A DNA stretch of 64,000 bases, taken from NCBI RefSeq assembly GCF_019737615.1, contig NZ_JAHKKS010000002.1, positions 124,001-188,000 on the forward strand. Reading direction: 5' to 3'. Under the pieces are notes generated by a model. That model saw only the letters and a list, made by a program, of their open reading frames with translations, did not search any database and had not been told where the DNA came from. Position numbers and translations under genes: made by a program. Source of the stretch: Sphingobium xanthum (GTDB taxonomy: Bacteria; Pseudomonadota; Alphaproteobacteria; Sphingomonadales; Sphingomonadaceae). Below, piece after piece: positions 33,755 to 43,179 of this stretch (positions are counted from its first letter, which is position 1; each line of letters begins with the position of its first letter).

Positions 33755-34010
33755 TGTCCTACAGCCACTCCCCCATGCGAAGATAACTTATGAGGCGCTT
33801 ACCTAGCACGCCTCTCTTTGACCCCGTGAAAAACCACGAAAATCCGCCAGTTCTGCTGACCCGGAGCAGGACTTTCGCGTTTCACCATGCGCGATATGCG
33901 GGAAGATGGAGAAGTTTGCGGACGGAAAGCCCGGAAAACTGCCATAACGCGATGCACCCGGTGCTGACAAAACGGCACCGAAATGGCCATAAGAGGTGAA
34001 TTGGGCACCG
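33755..34010. repeat. Diverged dispersed repeat, copy 1
   Basis: This gene-free stretch (33671-34103) begins with CTGTCCTACA (33756) and carries a core at 33869-33918 that matches 59815-59866 at most positions. On the minus strand both cores can be read as NFS(I/M)F-H--HG---KS with several synonymous changes. The third site at 53769 shares only the first 27 bases. Ends are approximate. No start or stop context supports a real gene. Confidence 0.5.
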
Positions 34011-34103
34011 AACCGCCACCCGACCACTCCAAACCCCTCAAAACCGCGCAACCGACTCCACACGGCTTGATCCCGCCGCGCAGTGCAGCATAAGCATCGG
34101 GCA

Positions 34104-35228
34104 ATGGCTTCGATCCAACCCGATGAGCGCACGATCGTGGAAGCGCTGCGTGCCGGCAGACTCGCCGATGCGCGGGCAATGCTGGCCGCCATGCCCGATC
34201 CGCCGCCGCTACTCCTGGCCCATGCCTGCGCCCGCAGCGGTGATACGGATGGCGAGATCGCAGCCTTGGCCACCCTGCTCGCGCGCGAGCCGCGCCATCT
34301 CCAGGCCCTGCTCGCCATGGGCGAGGCGCAGCAGAAGCTGGGCGATCGGCGCGCCGCCACCAGCTATTTCCGGGCCGCGATCGCGCAAGCCGGCGTCACC
34401 GGTGCGCCGGACAATCTGCGCCCCGTGCTGGAACGCGCGCAGAAGCATATCGCGGACAATAGCGACGCCTTCACGGCCCAGCTCGCGCAGCGCATCCCCG
34501 CCGATATCGCCCGCTCCTCGCCCCGCGTCGCGCTCGCGCTCGATCTGCTGTTCGGCCGTACCAGCCTCTATCTCCAGCAGCCGAGCATGTTCTATTTCCC
34601 CGGCCTGCCCCAGCGCTACTTCTACGAGCGCGAAGAATTCGACTGGGTGCCCGCGCTGGAGGCCACAACACCCGCCCTTCAGGAAGAACTGGACGCGGCG
34701 CTCGCCGATCATGTCGAGTTCGCGCCTTATGTGACGACCCGCGCCGATCGCCCGCCGCCTAACAATCCACTGCGCGACGACCCAAGCTGGAGCTCCTATT
34801 ATTTCCTCCAGTCCGGGGAGCCGGTCGCCGATCATGCCGCGCGCTGTCCGGCAACGATGCAGGCGCTGACCCTGCCCGATCTGTGCCGTATCCCCGGCCG
34901 CGGGCCGACCGCGATCTGGTCGATCCTGCGCCCCGGCACGCACATTCAGCCGCACAACGGCATGCTCAACACCCGGCTGATCTGCCACCTGCCGCTGCTG
35001 GTCCCGCCGGGCTGCGGCTTCCGCTGCGGCTCTGCGCAACGCGACTGGGAGCCCGGCAAGCTCATCATCTTCGACGACAGCGTGGAGCATGAAGCCTGGA
35101 ACCGCGGCGAGGCGCTCCGCGTGGTCCTGCTGTTCGAGATCTGGCGCCCCGAACTGGCCGTCGAGGAGCGCGAAGCGATCGCGGCCATCCTGTCCTCCAT
35201 AGAAGACCTCGACCTCTCAGCAGCCTGA
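34104..35228 (+). CDS. TPR-containing aspartyl/asparaginyl beta-hydroxylase family protein
   Basis: A 374-residue protein. The N-terminal third is a set of TPR-like helices (ADARAMLAAMPDPPPLLLAHACARSG, RHLQALLAMGEAQQKLGDRRAATSYFRAAIA). The C-terminal part (about 170-365) is an Asp/Asn beta-hydroxylase domain, a cupin-type 2-oxoglutarate/Fe(II) oxygenase; HIQPHNGMLNTRLICHLPLLVP and KLIIFDDSVEHEAWN hold the iron-binding His residues and the Arg for 2-oxoglutarate. Related enzymes hydroxylate Asp/Asn residues or lipid A (LpxO). The ATG at 34104 is preferred over a GTG at 34083. Substrate unknown. Confidence 0.87.
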   Translation: MASIQPDERTIVEALRAGRLADARAMLAAMPDPPPLLLAHACARSGDTDGEIAALATLLAREPRHLQALLAMGEAQQKLGDRRAATSYFRAAIAQAGVTGAPDNLRPVLERAQKHIADNSDAFTAQLAQRIPADIARSSPRVALALDLLFGRTSLYLQQPSMFYFPGLPQRYFYEREEFDWVPALEATTPALQEELDAALADHVEFAPYVTTRADRPPPNNPLRDDPSWSSYYFLQSGEPVADHAARCPATMQALTLPDLCRIPGRGPTAIWSILRPGTHIQPHNGMLNTRLICHLPLLVPPGCGFRCGSAQRDWEPGKLIIFDDSVEHEAWNRGEALRVVLLFEIWRPELAVEEREAIAAILSSIEDLDLSAA

Positions 35229-35299
35229 AAACATTGGACTCCGCTCAGCGAGCGCGGGAAACGCCGCGCCGAACAAATTATCATGAGTATTGTATACTA

Positions 35300-35439
35300 A
35301 GTCGCAAAAGCGCGGGAACTTTCAGCCTTTGTTAACCTTCCCGCACTAGTCAGGCCGTGCGACCCGAAGGGCGCTGGCCTTACCAGTGCTCATCATAACT
35401 TGGCCCGGCGGAGCGTGGGTTCCTGCCGGGCCATTTTTT
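35300..35439 (+). ncRNA. Candidate small RNA with three hairpins and terminator
   Basis: A gene-free stretch with three consecutive stems: GCGGGAA/TTCCCGC (35312-35344), AGGCC..GCG/CGC..GGCCT (35352-35380) and a terminator GGCCCGGC/GCCGGGCC followed by ATTTTTT (35402-35439). A -10-like TATACT sits at 35293-35298 in an AT-rich stretch. The upstream protein gene stops at 35228 and no ORF bridges the gap, so a free-standing sRNA is the simplest reading; a long 3' UTR of the hydroxylase gene is the alternative. No family recognised. Confidence 0.55.
35402..35439 (+). terminator. Strong rho-independent terminator
   Basis: An 8-bp GC-only stem (GGCCCGGC with GCCGGGCC, 15-base loop) followed on the plus strand by A and six T. 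On the minus strand no T-run follows, so it acts rightwards and also shields the convergent DUF885 gene. Confidence 0.85.
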
Positions 35440-35443
35440 GTCT

Positions 35444-37192
35444 TCAGAAAGCGGACTCCGCCTTCGCGCTTCCCATCATCTGCTGACGCACCAGCGGGAT
35501 CGGCGGCCCGCCGAAGCTCAGGAACTGATCGTGGAACGGCTTCCACGCGGTTCGCCCGCCCCGGCTCGCCGTCCAGTCCGCGCGCAGCTTGCGGATCATC
35601 AGCTTGCCGAGCGTGTAGTTGAGATAGGCCGGGTCATAGGTGCCGCGCGCCGCCTGCTGCCTGGCCGTACCCTCGCCCTGATAGCATTGCGTGCGGAACA
35701 GCTCTTCGGACTGCGCCTGCGTCATCCGCCCGCTGTGCAGGCGGATCGCCGAGAGGAAGCGGCAATCGCGCAGCAGCGCGTTGGAGATCTGCCCGATATG
35801 CGTCTCGGCGTCGCCCGCGTTCAGGCCCGCTTCCCACATCATCTCCTCGGTATAATGCGCCCAGCCCTCCGCGAAGGCATAGCCGACATAGACCCGCCCG
35901 AAGATCGACGGCGACCGGTTGGCATGCAGGAACTGGAGGAAATGCCCCGGCATCACCTCATGCACCGAGGTGAAGAGCAGATCCTTCTTCGCCGGCACGA
36001 ACCCGTCCTGCACCTCCTTGGACCAGGACGGATCGGGCGGCGAAATGTAATAGACCGAGGGGATGCCCTTCTCATACGGCCCCGGCGGGTCGATATAGGC
36101 GCTGTTCTGCCGGTTATAGGGCGGACTTTCCTCGACCAGCGCTTCCTCCGTCCCCGGTATGGTCACGAGATCCTGCTGCACGACGAAGGCCCGCAGCACC
36201 GGGATTTGCCGCCGCGCTTCGGCGACCGGCCCGTCCGGCGACTTGTCGCTTTCCATCTTGGCCATGCAGTCGGGGATGCTTTTGCCGGGCGCGAAGGTCG
36301 CGCAGGCGGCCTTCAGAGCCTCCTGATTGCGCTTGAGGTCCGCCTCGCCGATCGCTTCCAACTGCGCGAGCGGCGTGTCGACCATCTCGGTCGCCGCCAG
36401 CATGCGCGAAAAGCGCTCGGCGCCCAGCGCATAATCCTGCGTCGCCGTCGCGCGATTGGCCTCCAGCCAGTCGGCCAGTTCCTTCATCGATCGCAAGGCA
36501 GCACCGGCCGCCGTGTCGAACTCGGCCTGGAGCACAGGGTCGTTGACCGACGCAAACGCTGCCTTGGCATCGCCGACATAATAGTCCGCAAAGCCCTGGA
36601 ACCCAGCCTTGCCGTAATTGATGAAGCTGAGCGGCATCGGCATGCGCAGATTGGCGCGGATCTGCGCGGCCCGACCGGGCACCTTCTTGAGGAAGGCGAT
36701 CAGTGCCTTCATCCGCGTCGGCGCATCGGCATAGTTGCGCGCGACATAGACATTGGGATCGAGCCCGCCGCCGACATAATAAGCCGGGTTGCGATGCGGC
36801 TGATCCGCGTCGGTCAGCCAGAACAGCTTGCCCCGCGCGACCGCGAGCAGATAGTCGCGCTCGAACGCCTCCTGCTTGCTGAGCCCGCTCATGCCCTGCG
36901 CCTTGGCGACCGATTCCGACAGGAATGTCGCAAACGCCTTCAGCCCGGCCTCGCTCCAGTCCGGCATCTGCCCGTCGAAATCATGCCGCCCCTGATAGAT
37001 CGCGAAGGCGGGATCATGCTGGAAATAGGCTTCCAGAAAGCTGTCGCGAAACGCGGCCCAGTCGGAGCGCTTCGGTTCGGCCGCGTCAGCCGCAGCGGCC
37101 TCCCGCTCGATGGCGGTCTGCGCGCAGCCGCCCAGCATGGCGAGCGCCAGCAGCGGGGAGAGCGCCGTGGCGAACAGTCGATTGCGGGTCAT
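35444..37192 (-). CDS. DUF885 family lipoprotein, putative metallopeptidase
   Basis: A 582-residue exported protein with lipobox LGGC (Cys23) and a DUF885 domain across the rest. The motif SVHEVMPGHFLQFLHA (HExxPGH) with a downstream GWAHYTEEMMWEAG looks like a zinc-peptidase site in a gluzincin-like arrangement. The family is usually described as uncharacterised or carboxypeptidase-like, so proteolysis is inferred. It is anchored in the envelope. It is divergent from an MFS gene and converges on the sRNA candidate. The ATG at 37192 begins a clear lipoprotein signal. Confidence 0.87.
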   Translation of the reverse strand: MTRNRLFATALSPLLALAMLGGCAQTAIEREAAAADAAEPKRSDWAAFRDSFLEAYFQHDPAFAIYQGRHDFDGQMPDWSEAGLKAFATFLSESVAKAQGMSGLSKQEAFERDYLLAVARGKLFWLTDADQPHRNPAYYVGGGLDPNVYVARNYADAPTRMKALIAFLKKVPGRAAQIRANLRMPMPLSFINYGKAGFQGFADYYVGDAKAAFASVNDPVLQAEFDTAAGAALRSMKELADWLEANRATATQDYALGAERFSRMLAATEMVDTPLAQLEAIGEADLKRNQEALKAACATFAPGKSIPDCMAKMESDKSPDGPVAEARRQIPVLRAFVVQQDLVTIPGTEEALVEESPPYNRQNSAYIDPPGPYEKGIPSVYYISPPDPSWSKEVQDGFVPAKKDLLFTSVHEVMPGHFLQFLHANRSPSIFGRVYVGYAFAEGWAHYTEEMMWEAGLNAGDAETHIGQISNALLRDCRFLSAIRLHSGRMTQAQSEELFRTQCYQGEGTARQQAARGTYDPAYLNYTLGKLMIRKLRADWTASRGGRTAWKPFHDQFLSFGGPPIPLVRQQMMGSAKAESAF

Positions 37193-37359
37193 GAGGGACT
37201 CCTGATCTTGCGAATGGCGGGCAGACTGACCGGACGGGCTGGGCTTGTCCAGCCGCCATCTCAGCCAACCGGAATGGTATAGTCGGATCGGAAAAACTTT
37301 AGTCCCATCAAGCTTTGCGCCGTTGCGCGGGTATGTTCGCTGGGCCTAGGGAGCGTGCC

Positions 37360-38715
37360 ATGGCCAGCCATCCGCCCCGCGAGTCCGAGAGCGCAGCCGC
37401 GGAACAGGCCCTCACGCATCCGCTGCAGGTCGGCGCCTTCCGGGCCTATCTCCTGGTTCGGCTGTTCACGATCGTCGGCTCCACCGGCATGACGTTGATC
37501 ATCGCCTGGCAGACCTACAATATCGCGCGCCTCACCATGGGGCCTGCGCAATCGGCGGCGCAACTCGGCCTGATCGGCCTTATCCAGTTCGTCGTCCTGT
37601 TCGTCATGACGCCTTTCTCGGGCCTTGCCGCCGACAATTTCCAACGAACCCGCATCGCGACCGTGACGCTCATCCTCTTGCTCGGCTGCGCGCTAGTGCT
37701 GGCCGTGTCGAGCTATGAGGGCTGGATCAATATCCCGCTGATCTTCTGCATCGCGGCTGTCCTCGGCCTGTGCCGCGCCTTTCAGGGCGCCGCTCTGAGC
37801 TCGCTCGCGCCCAATATCGTGCCCAGGCATCTCCTGCCCCGCGCCATCGCGCTCAGCAGCATGTTCTGGCAGACCGGGGGCATCGTTGGTCCGGCGATCG
37901 CGGGCTATGCCTATGCGGTCCAGTCGCATTACGCCTATGCCGTCAGCGCAGTTCTCTTTCTGGCTGCGGTCATCGGTATGATCCTCATCGGCAAGGTGCC
38001 GCAGTCGCCCCCGCAACGAGACCGCCACCCGATCCGTCAGGTGATCGATGGCTTCAGCTATGTGCGGACCAATCGTCTGGTGCTGAGTACGATCACGCTC
38101 GATCTGTTCGCCGTGTTGCTTGCCGGTACCACCGCGCTCCTACCTGTCTACGCCCGCGACGTGCTGCATGTCGGATCGGCGGGCCTCGGCCATCTCGCCG
38201 CCGCCCCCGGCGTCGGCGCGGGGCTAACCGCGCTCTGGTTCTCGTTCAAGCCGCTGCGACACAATGTCGGCGTCAAGATGCTGGTCTCGGTCGGCATCTT
38301 CGGCGGCGCGACGATCCTGTTCGGCCTCACCGCCTTCATGCCGCAGCAAACGGCAATCCTCGTCGCGCTCTTCTCCATGGCAGTCTGGGGCAGCGCCGAC
38401 ATGTTCTCCGTGTTCGTCCGCCAGTCGCTGATCCAGATTCACACGCCGGACGAGATGCGCGGCCGCGTTTCCAGCGTCGCGATGATGACAGTCTCCGCCT
38501 CCAACGAACTGGGCGAAGCGGAATCGGGTTTCCTCGCCGCGCTGATCGGCCCTGTTGCCGCCGTCATCTTCGGCGGGGTCGGCGCGATCGTCATCACGCT
38601 CTGGTGGTCGCGCCTGTTCCCGGAACTGCGCAATGCCCGCACCTTCGATCCGCCGAATCTCGCGATCGTCCCTTCCCTTCAGGGCGGAGAACGGCCAAAA
38701 GCGGAACCAAGCTGA
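37360..38715 (+). CDS. MFS exporter, enterobactin-exporter-like (MFS_3)
   Basis: A 451-residue permease with 12 hydrophobic segments. FRAYLLVRLFTIVGSTGMTLIIAWQTYNIAR, FSGLAADNFQRTRI, LSSLAPNIVPRHLLPRAIALSSMFWQTGGIVGPAIAG and VFVRQSLIQIHTPDEMRGRVSSV are typical of the EntS/MFS_3 efflux group. The ATG at 37360 follows AGGGAG; an ATG at 37333 is less likely. The exported compound is unknown. It is divergent from the DUF885 gene with 167 bases between starts. Confidence 0.88.
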   Translation: MASHPPRESESAAAEQALTHPLQVGAFRAYLLVRLFTIVGSTGMTLIIAWQTYNIARLTMGPAQSAAQLGLIGLIQFVVLFVMTPFSGLAADNFQRTRIATVTLILLLGCALVLAVSSYEGWINIPLIFCIAAVLGLCRAFQGAALSSLAPNIVPRHLLPRAIALSSMFWQTGGIVGPAIAGYAYAVQSHYAYAVSAVLFLAAVIGMILIGKVPQSPPQRDRHPIRQVIDGFSYVRTNRLVLSTITLDLFAVLLAGTTALLPVYARDVLHVGSAGLGHLAAAPGVGAGLTALWFSFKPLRHNVGVKMLVSVGIFGGATILFGLTAFMPQQTAILVALFSMAVWGSADMFSVFVRQSLIQIHTPDEMRGRVSSVAMMTVSASNELGEAESGFLAALIGPVAAVIFGGVGAIVITLWWSRLFPELRNARTFDPPNLAIVPSLQGGERPKAEPS

Positions 38716-38784
38716 CGCGGGCGCGCTTGCAATCTCTATCGATTCAATTTTCATTGAACCCGGATCAAAAGACGGAGGCCTGTC

Positions 38785-39705
38785 ATGAAAGTCTCTTCCA
38801 TTCTCGACACAATCGGCGGCACGCCGCACATCCGCCTCGGGCGCCTGTTCGGCGATGCCGAGGTCTGGGTGAAGTCCGAACGCGCCAATCCCGGCGGCTC
38901 GATCAAGGACCGCATCGCCCTCGCCATGATCGAGGCGGCGGAGAAGGACGGCAGCCTCAAGCCCGGCGGCACGATCGTCGAGCCGACGTCGGGCAACACC
39001 GGTATCGGCCTCGCCATGGTCGCCGCGGTGAAGGGCTACAAGCTGGTGCTGGTCATGCCGGAGAGCATGAGTCTGGAGCGTCGCCGCCTGATGCTGGCCT
39101 ATGGCGCCACCTTCGACCTCACCCCGCGCGAGAAGGGCATGAAGGGCGCCATCGAGCGCGGTCTCGAGATCGTCGCCTCCACGCCCGGCGCCTGGATGCC
39201 GCAGCAGTTCGAGAACCCGGCCAATATCGACGTTCACGTCAGGACCACGGCCGAGGAAATCGCCGCCGATTTCGCCGACGCGCCGCTCGATGCGCTCATC
39301 ACCGGCGTCGGCACGGGCGGTCACATCACCGGCTGCGCGCAGGTGCTCAAGGCCAAGTGGCCGGGCCTCAAGGTCTTCGCCGTCGAGCCGACGCTTTCGC
39401 CGGTCATCAGCGGCGGCGCCCCCGGCCCGCACCCGATCCAGGGCATCGGCGCCGGCTTCATTCCGGCCAACCTGCACACCGCGCTGCTTGATGGCGTGAT
39501 CCAGGTCGATCCCAACGACGCCAAGGAATATGCCCGCCGCGCCGCGCGCGAAGAGGGCCTGCTGATCGGCATTTCCTCGGGCGCCACGCTTGCCGCCATC
39601 GCCCAGAAGCTGGCCGAGCTTCCCGCCGGCAGCCGCGTGCTCGGCTTCAACTACGACACCGGCGAGCGCTATCTCTCGGTGCCGGACTTCCTGCCCGAAG
39701 CCTAG
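38785..39705 (+). CDS. cysK: Cysteine synthase A (O-acetylserine sulfhydrylase)
   Basis: PLP enzyme making cysteine from O-acetylserine and sulfide, 306 residues. The PLP Lys41 is in NPGGSIKDR, the substrate loop is [11 protein letters not shown], the PLP phosphate loop [10 protein letters not shown] and the C-terminal ISSGATLAA. The ATG follows GGAGG at eight bases. It appears to be monocistronic, with a strong GC hairpin 17 bases past the stop. Confidence 0.96.
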   Translation: MKVSSILDTIGGTPHIRLGRLFGDAEVWVKSERANPGGSIKDRIALAMIEAAEKDGSLKPGGTIVEPTSGNTGIGLAMVAAVKGYKLVLVMPESMSLERRRLMLAYGATFDLTPREKGMKGAIERGLEIVASTPGAWMPQQFENPANIDVHVRTTAEEIAADFADAPLDALITGVGTGGHITGCAQVLKAKWPGLKVFAVEPTLSPVISGGAPGPHPIQGIGAGFIPANLHTALLDGVIQVDPNDAKEYARRAAREEGLLIGISSGATLAAIAQKLAELPAGSRVLGFNYDTGERYLSVPDFLPEA

Positions 39706-39721
39706 CGGATCGCGCATCACG

Positions 39722-39755
39722 GGGCGGGCATGAACCGCGGCGCGCATGCCCGCCC
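39722..39755 (+). terminator. GC-rich hairpin downstream of cysK
   Basis: An 11-bp perfect stem (GGGCGGGCATG with its complement, 12-base loop). No T-run follows on the plus strand (GCCACAAAACC), so it may be a weak or factor-assisted terminator or a transcript-stabilising stem. Confidence 0.5.
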
Positions 39756-39879
39756 GCCACAAAACCGTCCGATGTTTCTCGAAACGAGACTTTCCCGCGC
39801 GCAATAGGCCCAATTCGCCGCGTTCATCTTGTGTTATGGCCCTTGCGCACACATAGCGCCCCTCTGACCGGGAAAGAGC

Positions 39880-41286
39880 ATGGCGAGCCAAGGCATGATT
39901 GCGGAACGGCCGACACGGGCCAGGCTGTGGATTGCGGCCGTCGTCGTGCTGGGTGCCGTCGCGGCGCTGAGCTTTTCGTCGATCGGCTTTATCCGCAAGT
40001 CGGAGGAAAACGCTCGCCTCCAGGCGGAGATTGCCGCGAACGGCGGTGTCAGGCCGGAAACCCCGGTTCCCGTCGTCGAACCGCTCGTGCTCGATGCGTC
40101 CAAGCCCGACGAGGCGCGCAAGCTCAATGCCGATATTCCGTTCTCGACCGCACCGAACCCGGCCGCGCGTCCCTTCGTGTTCAGTGGCGATGCCGTCGCC
40201 CGTGACCGCGCGACCGATTGTCTCGCCGCGGCCATGATCTACGAGGCGGGCGACGATCCGACCGGTGAGCGCGCCGTCGGCCAGGTCGTGCTCAATCGCC
40301 TGCGTCACCCGGCTTTCCCCAAGACCGTCTGCGGCGTCGTCTTCCAGGGCCAGGAGCGCTCGACCGGCTGCCAGTTCACCTTCACCTGCGATGGCGCGAT
40401 GGCGCGCCAGCCTTCCGCCGCCGCCTGGGAGCGTGCGCGCTTCCTCGCCAGTCGCATGCTCGTGGGCGATGTCTATGCGCCGGTCGGCTACAGCACCCAT
40501 TATCACACCGACTGGGTCATGCCTTACTGGAGCAAGTCGCTCGACAAGGTCGCGGCCGTCGACACCCATCTGTTCTTCCGCTGGCAGGGCTGGTGGGGCA
40601 CCCCGCCCGCCTTCTCGCGCGGCTTCGCCATCACGGAGGAGCCGGCCATCGCCAAGCTCGCGCTCATCTCTCCGGCGCACAAGAATCTCGAGACCGATGC
40701 CCTGCTCGCCGGCCTCGGCGGTCTTCCCGGTCTGCTGGACGACAGCAAGATGCCAATGCTCACCATCGGTCCCGATCTCATCGGCAAGCGCATCGGCCCC
40801 GGCACGCTGGCGGCGATCGAGCCGGGCGGCAACGGGTTCATCATGAAGCTCGACAAGGGCGGCGATCCGGCACGCTATGCCGAGGCGGCCGCGCGCATCT
40901 GCGCCGGTCGCACGCAATGCCGCCTGCTCGCCTGGACGAACCCCGGCGCGGCGCCGAGGGCCTTCCCGGTCGCGGATGCCAGCCTCTCGTCCATGTCCTT
41001 CTCCTATATGCGGGTGAAGGAGAGCGGCTTCGAGCGCATGCTCTACAATTGCGAGGAATTCCCGACCGCGCCGCGTGTTCAGTGCATGGCGCGGCGCATT
41101 CCGGTCGAAGCCGCCCCGCGCCTCGCTGCTGACGAGAGGGCAGCCGCGCGCCTGCCCGAAGGCAACAAGCCGGCCGCGGACTCGCGTCCCGGCCTGCAAC
41201 TTCCGGCGCCGCGTCAGATCGAAGTGATCAGACTTCAGAAGCCTGCAGCGCCGGCCACCGGAACGGCAGCGCCCGGGGCACCCTGA
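39880..41286 (+). CDS. SleB-type cell wall hydrolase, membrane anchored
   Basis: A 468-residue protein with an N-terminal membrane helix (about 17-36) and a Hydrolase_2/SleB domain (about 115-230): AAMIYEAGDDPTGERAVGQVVLNRLRHPAFP with the catalytic Glu, ERSTGCQFTFTCDG and YSTHYHTDWVMPYW. This family cleaves peptidoglycan glycan strands, as in spore cortex lysis, and in Gram-negatives is assumed to remodel the wall. The long C-terminal region (about 240-468) is less conserved, with Ala/Pro-rich ends. It converges on the acyl-CoA dehydrogenase gene. Confidence 0.88.
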   Translation: MASQGMIAERPTRARLWIAAVVVLGAVAALSFSSIGFIRKSEENARLQAEIAANGGVRPETPVPVVEPLVLDASKPDEARKLNADIPFSTAPNPAARPFVFSGDAVARDRATDCLAAAMIYEAGDDPTGERAVGQVVLNRLRHPAFPKTVCGVVFQGQERSTGCQFTFTCDGAMARQPSAAAWERARFLASRMLVGDVYAPVGYSTHYHTDWVMPYWSKSLDKVAAVDTHLFFRWQGWWGTPPAFSRGFAITEEPAIAKLALISPAHKNLETDALLAGLGGLPGLLDDSKMPMLTIGPDLIGKRIGPGTLAAIEPGGNGFIMKLDKGGDPARYAEAAARICAGRTQCRLLAWTNPGAAPRAFPVADASLSSMSFSYMRVKESGFERMLYNCEEFPTAPRVQCMARRIPVEAAPRLAADERAAARLPEGNKPAADSRPGLQLPAPRQIEVIRLQKPAAPATGTAAPGAP

Positions 41287-41295
41287 TCCGCCGGA

Positions 41296-43101
41296 TCAAG
41301 CCGCCGTCAGAAACGCCTCGGGCGGCAGCGCCATCAGCACTTCGGCGCCGCCCTCGATCTTGCGGCGCAGCGCGCCCGCATCCGGCATCATCCGCTCTGC
41401 GAAGAAGCGCGCGGTCACCAGCTTGGCTTCCAGATAGGCCTTGTTGCCCACGCCCGCATTGAGCTGGACCTGCGCCGCACGCGCCATGCGCAGCCACATC
41501 ATGCCGACCGCGACGATGCCCATGATGTGCATATAGGCATAGGACGCCGCACCGGCGTTGTTCGGATTGGTCATCGCGTTCTGCATCAGCCACATCGTCG
41601 CGGCCTGGAGCTGCTGATTGGCCTTCTCCAGCGCTTCGGCCACGCTCGCGGTGGCCGGCTCGGCCTTGCCCAGCGCCACTTCCTCGGCGATCAGCTTGAA
41701 GAAGGCCTGGATCGCGCGGCCGCCATTGGCCGGCAACTTGCGGCCGACCAGGTCCATCGCCTGCACGCCGTTCGCGCCTTCATAGATCATCGCAATGCGC
41801 GCATCGCGCACCGCCTGCTCCACGCCGGTCTCCCAGATATAGCCATGGCCGCCGAACACTTGCTGCGCCATCACGGTCACGTCGAAGCCGCGATCCGTGC
41901 CATAGCCCTTTATGACGGGCGTGAGCAGCGAGATGAGATCGTCCGCCGCCTGCCGCTCTTCCTCGGTCGGCGCCAGGGTCACCAGATCGACCTGCAAGGC
42001 GCCCCAGATGCAGAGCGCGCGCAGCCCTTCGGTGATCGCCTTGCCTTCCATCAGCATGCGGCGAATGTCCGGGTGGACGAACAGCGTGTCGGCCGCCGCA
42101 TCCGGCTCGGCCGGGCCGGTCAGCGCGCGGCCCTGGCGGCGCTCCATCGCGTAATGCACTGCCTGCTGATAGGCGAGCTCCGCCTGCGCAAGGCCCTGCA
42201 GGCCGACGCCTAGGCGCGCATGGTTCATCATGATGAACATCGCGGCGAGGCCCTTATGCTCCTCGCCGACCATCCAGCCGGTCGCGCCGTCATAGTTCAT
42301 GACGCAGGTCGCGTTGCCGTGAATGCCCATCTTGTGCTCGATCGAGCCGCAGGAAACCGCGTTGTGTGCGCCGATCGACCCGTCGTCGCCGACGAAATAT
42401 TTGGGCACGAGGAACAGCGAGATGCCGCGCGAGCCCGCCGGAGCGCCCGGCGTCTTGGCCAGCACGAGGTGGATGATGTTCTCGGACATCGAATGCTCGC
42501 CGGCCGAGATGAAGATCTTCGTGCCGCTGATCTTGTAGCTGCCGTCCGCCTGCGGCTCGGCCTTGCTCTTGATGAGGCCGAGGTCCGTGCCGCTGTGCGG
42601 CTCGGTCAGGTTCATCGTGCCGGTCCACTCGCCCGAGACCATCTTGGGCACATATTTCTGCTTCAGCGCATCGTCGCCCTTGGCGAGGATCGCAGAGACG
42701 GCCGCGCCAGTCAGCCCGTGATACATGTTGAAGGCGTGATTGGCCGAGGTGAAATATTCCTCGACCGACAGCGCCAGCACCATTGGCAGGCCCTGCCCGC
42801 CAAATTCCTCCGGCGCATGCAGCGTGGTCCAGCCGCCCGCCACATATTGATCGAAGGCTTCCTTGAAGCCCGGCGGCACGGTCACGGTGCCATCGTCATT
42901 GCGCTTGCAGCCGATCTGGTCGCCCACGGCGTTCAGCGGGTGCAGCACTTCGCGCGCGAACTTGCCCCCTTCTTCCAGCACTGCCGCCACGATATCGCCC
43001 GAAGCCGATGTGAAGCCCGGTATGTTCGCCAGGCGATCGAGACCGACAATCTCGTTGAGGACGAACAACGTGTCTGCGACGGGGGCGGTATAGCTGGGCA
43101 T
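41296..43101 (-). CDS. Acyl-CoA dehydrogenase, long form (DmdC-like)
   Basis: A 601-residue FAD-dependent acyl-CoA dehydrogenase of the large group with an N-terminal extension and C-terminal domain, as in 3-methylmercaptopropionyl-CoA dehydrogenases and FadE5-like enzymes. MNLTEPHSGTDLGLIKSKAE binds FAD/substrate, FISAGEHSM and GIHGNATCVMNYDGATGWMVGE follow, and the likely catalytic base is in RIAMIYEGANGVQAMDLVGRKL. It lies 78 bases downstream of a MerR regulator gene on the same strand. The exact acyl substrate cannot be told; fatty-acid or branched-chain catabolism is likely. Confidence 0.9.
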   Translation of the reverse strand: MPSYTAPVADTLFVLNEIVGLDRLANIPGFTSASGDIVAAVLEEGGKFAREVLHPLNAVGDQIGCKRNDDGTVTVPPGFKEAFDQYVAGGWTTLHAPEEFGGQGLPMVLALSVEEYFTSANHAFNMYHGLTGAAVSAILAKGDDALKQKYVPKMVSGEWTGTMNLTEPHSGTDLGLIKSKAEPQADGSYKISGTKIFISAGEHSMSENIIHLVLAKTPGAPAGSRGISLFLVPKYFVGDDGSIGAHNAVSCGSIEHKMGIHGNATCVMNYDGATGWMVGEEHKGLAAMFIMMNHARLGVGLQGLAQAELAYQQAVHYAMERRQGRALTGPAEPDAAADTLFVHPDIRRMLMEGKAITEGLRALCIWGALQVDLVTLAPTEEERQAADDLISLLTPVIKGYGTDRGFDVTVMAQQVFGGHGYIWETGVEQAVRDARIAMIYEGANGVQAMDLVGRKLPANGGRAIQAFFKLIAEEVALGKAEPATASVAEALEKANQQLQAATMWLMQNAMTNPNNAGAASYAYMHIMGIVAVGMMWLRMARAAQVQLNAGVGNKAYLEAKLVTARFFAERMMPDAGALRRKIEGGAEVLMALPPEAFLTAA

Positions 43102-43179
43102 TGGCCTCTCCTTTGGTGCCCGGCGCCGGGATCACCAGCGCCTGGCCTGATCGATCATGGACGCCGAACGGCGCCGGAA

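Noticed and set aside
33803..34360. Minus-strand ORF across the dispersed repeat and the hydroxylase start
   Set aside because: Most of it is antisense to the hydroxylase; only the repeat-core peptide is conserved, reported as a finding.
38224..41199. A 991-codon minus-strand open frame
   Set aside because: Shadow of cysK, SleB-type hydrolase and the MFS gene; no recognisable domain or ribosome site.
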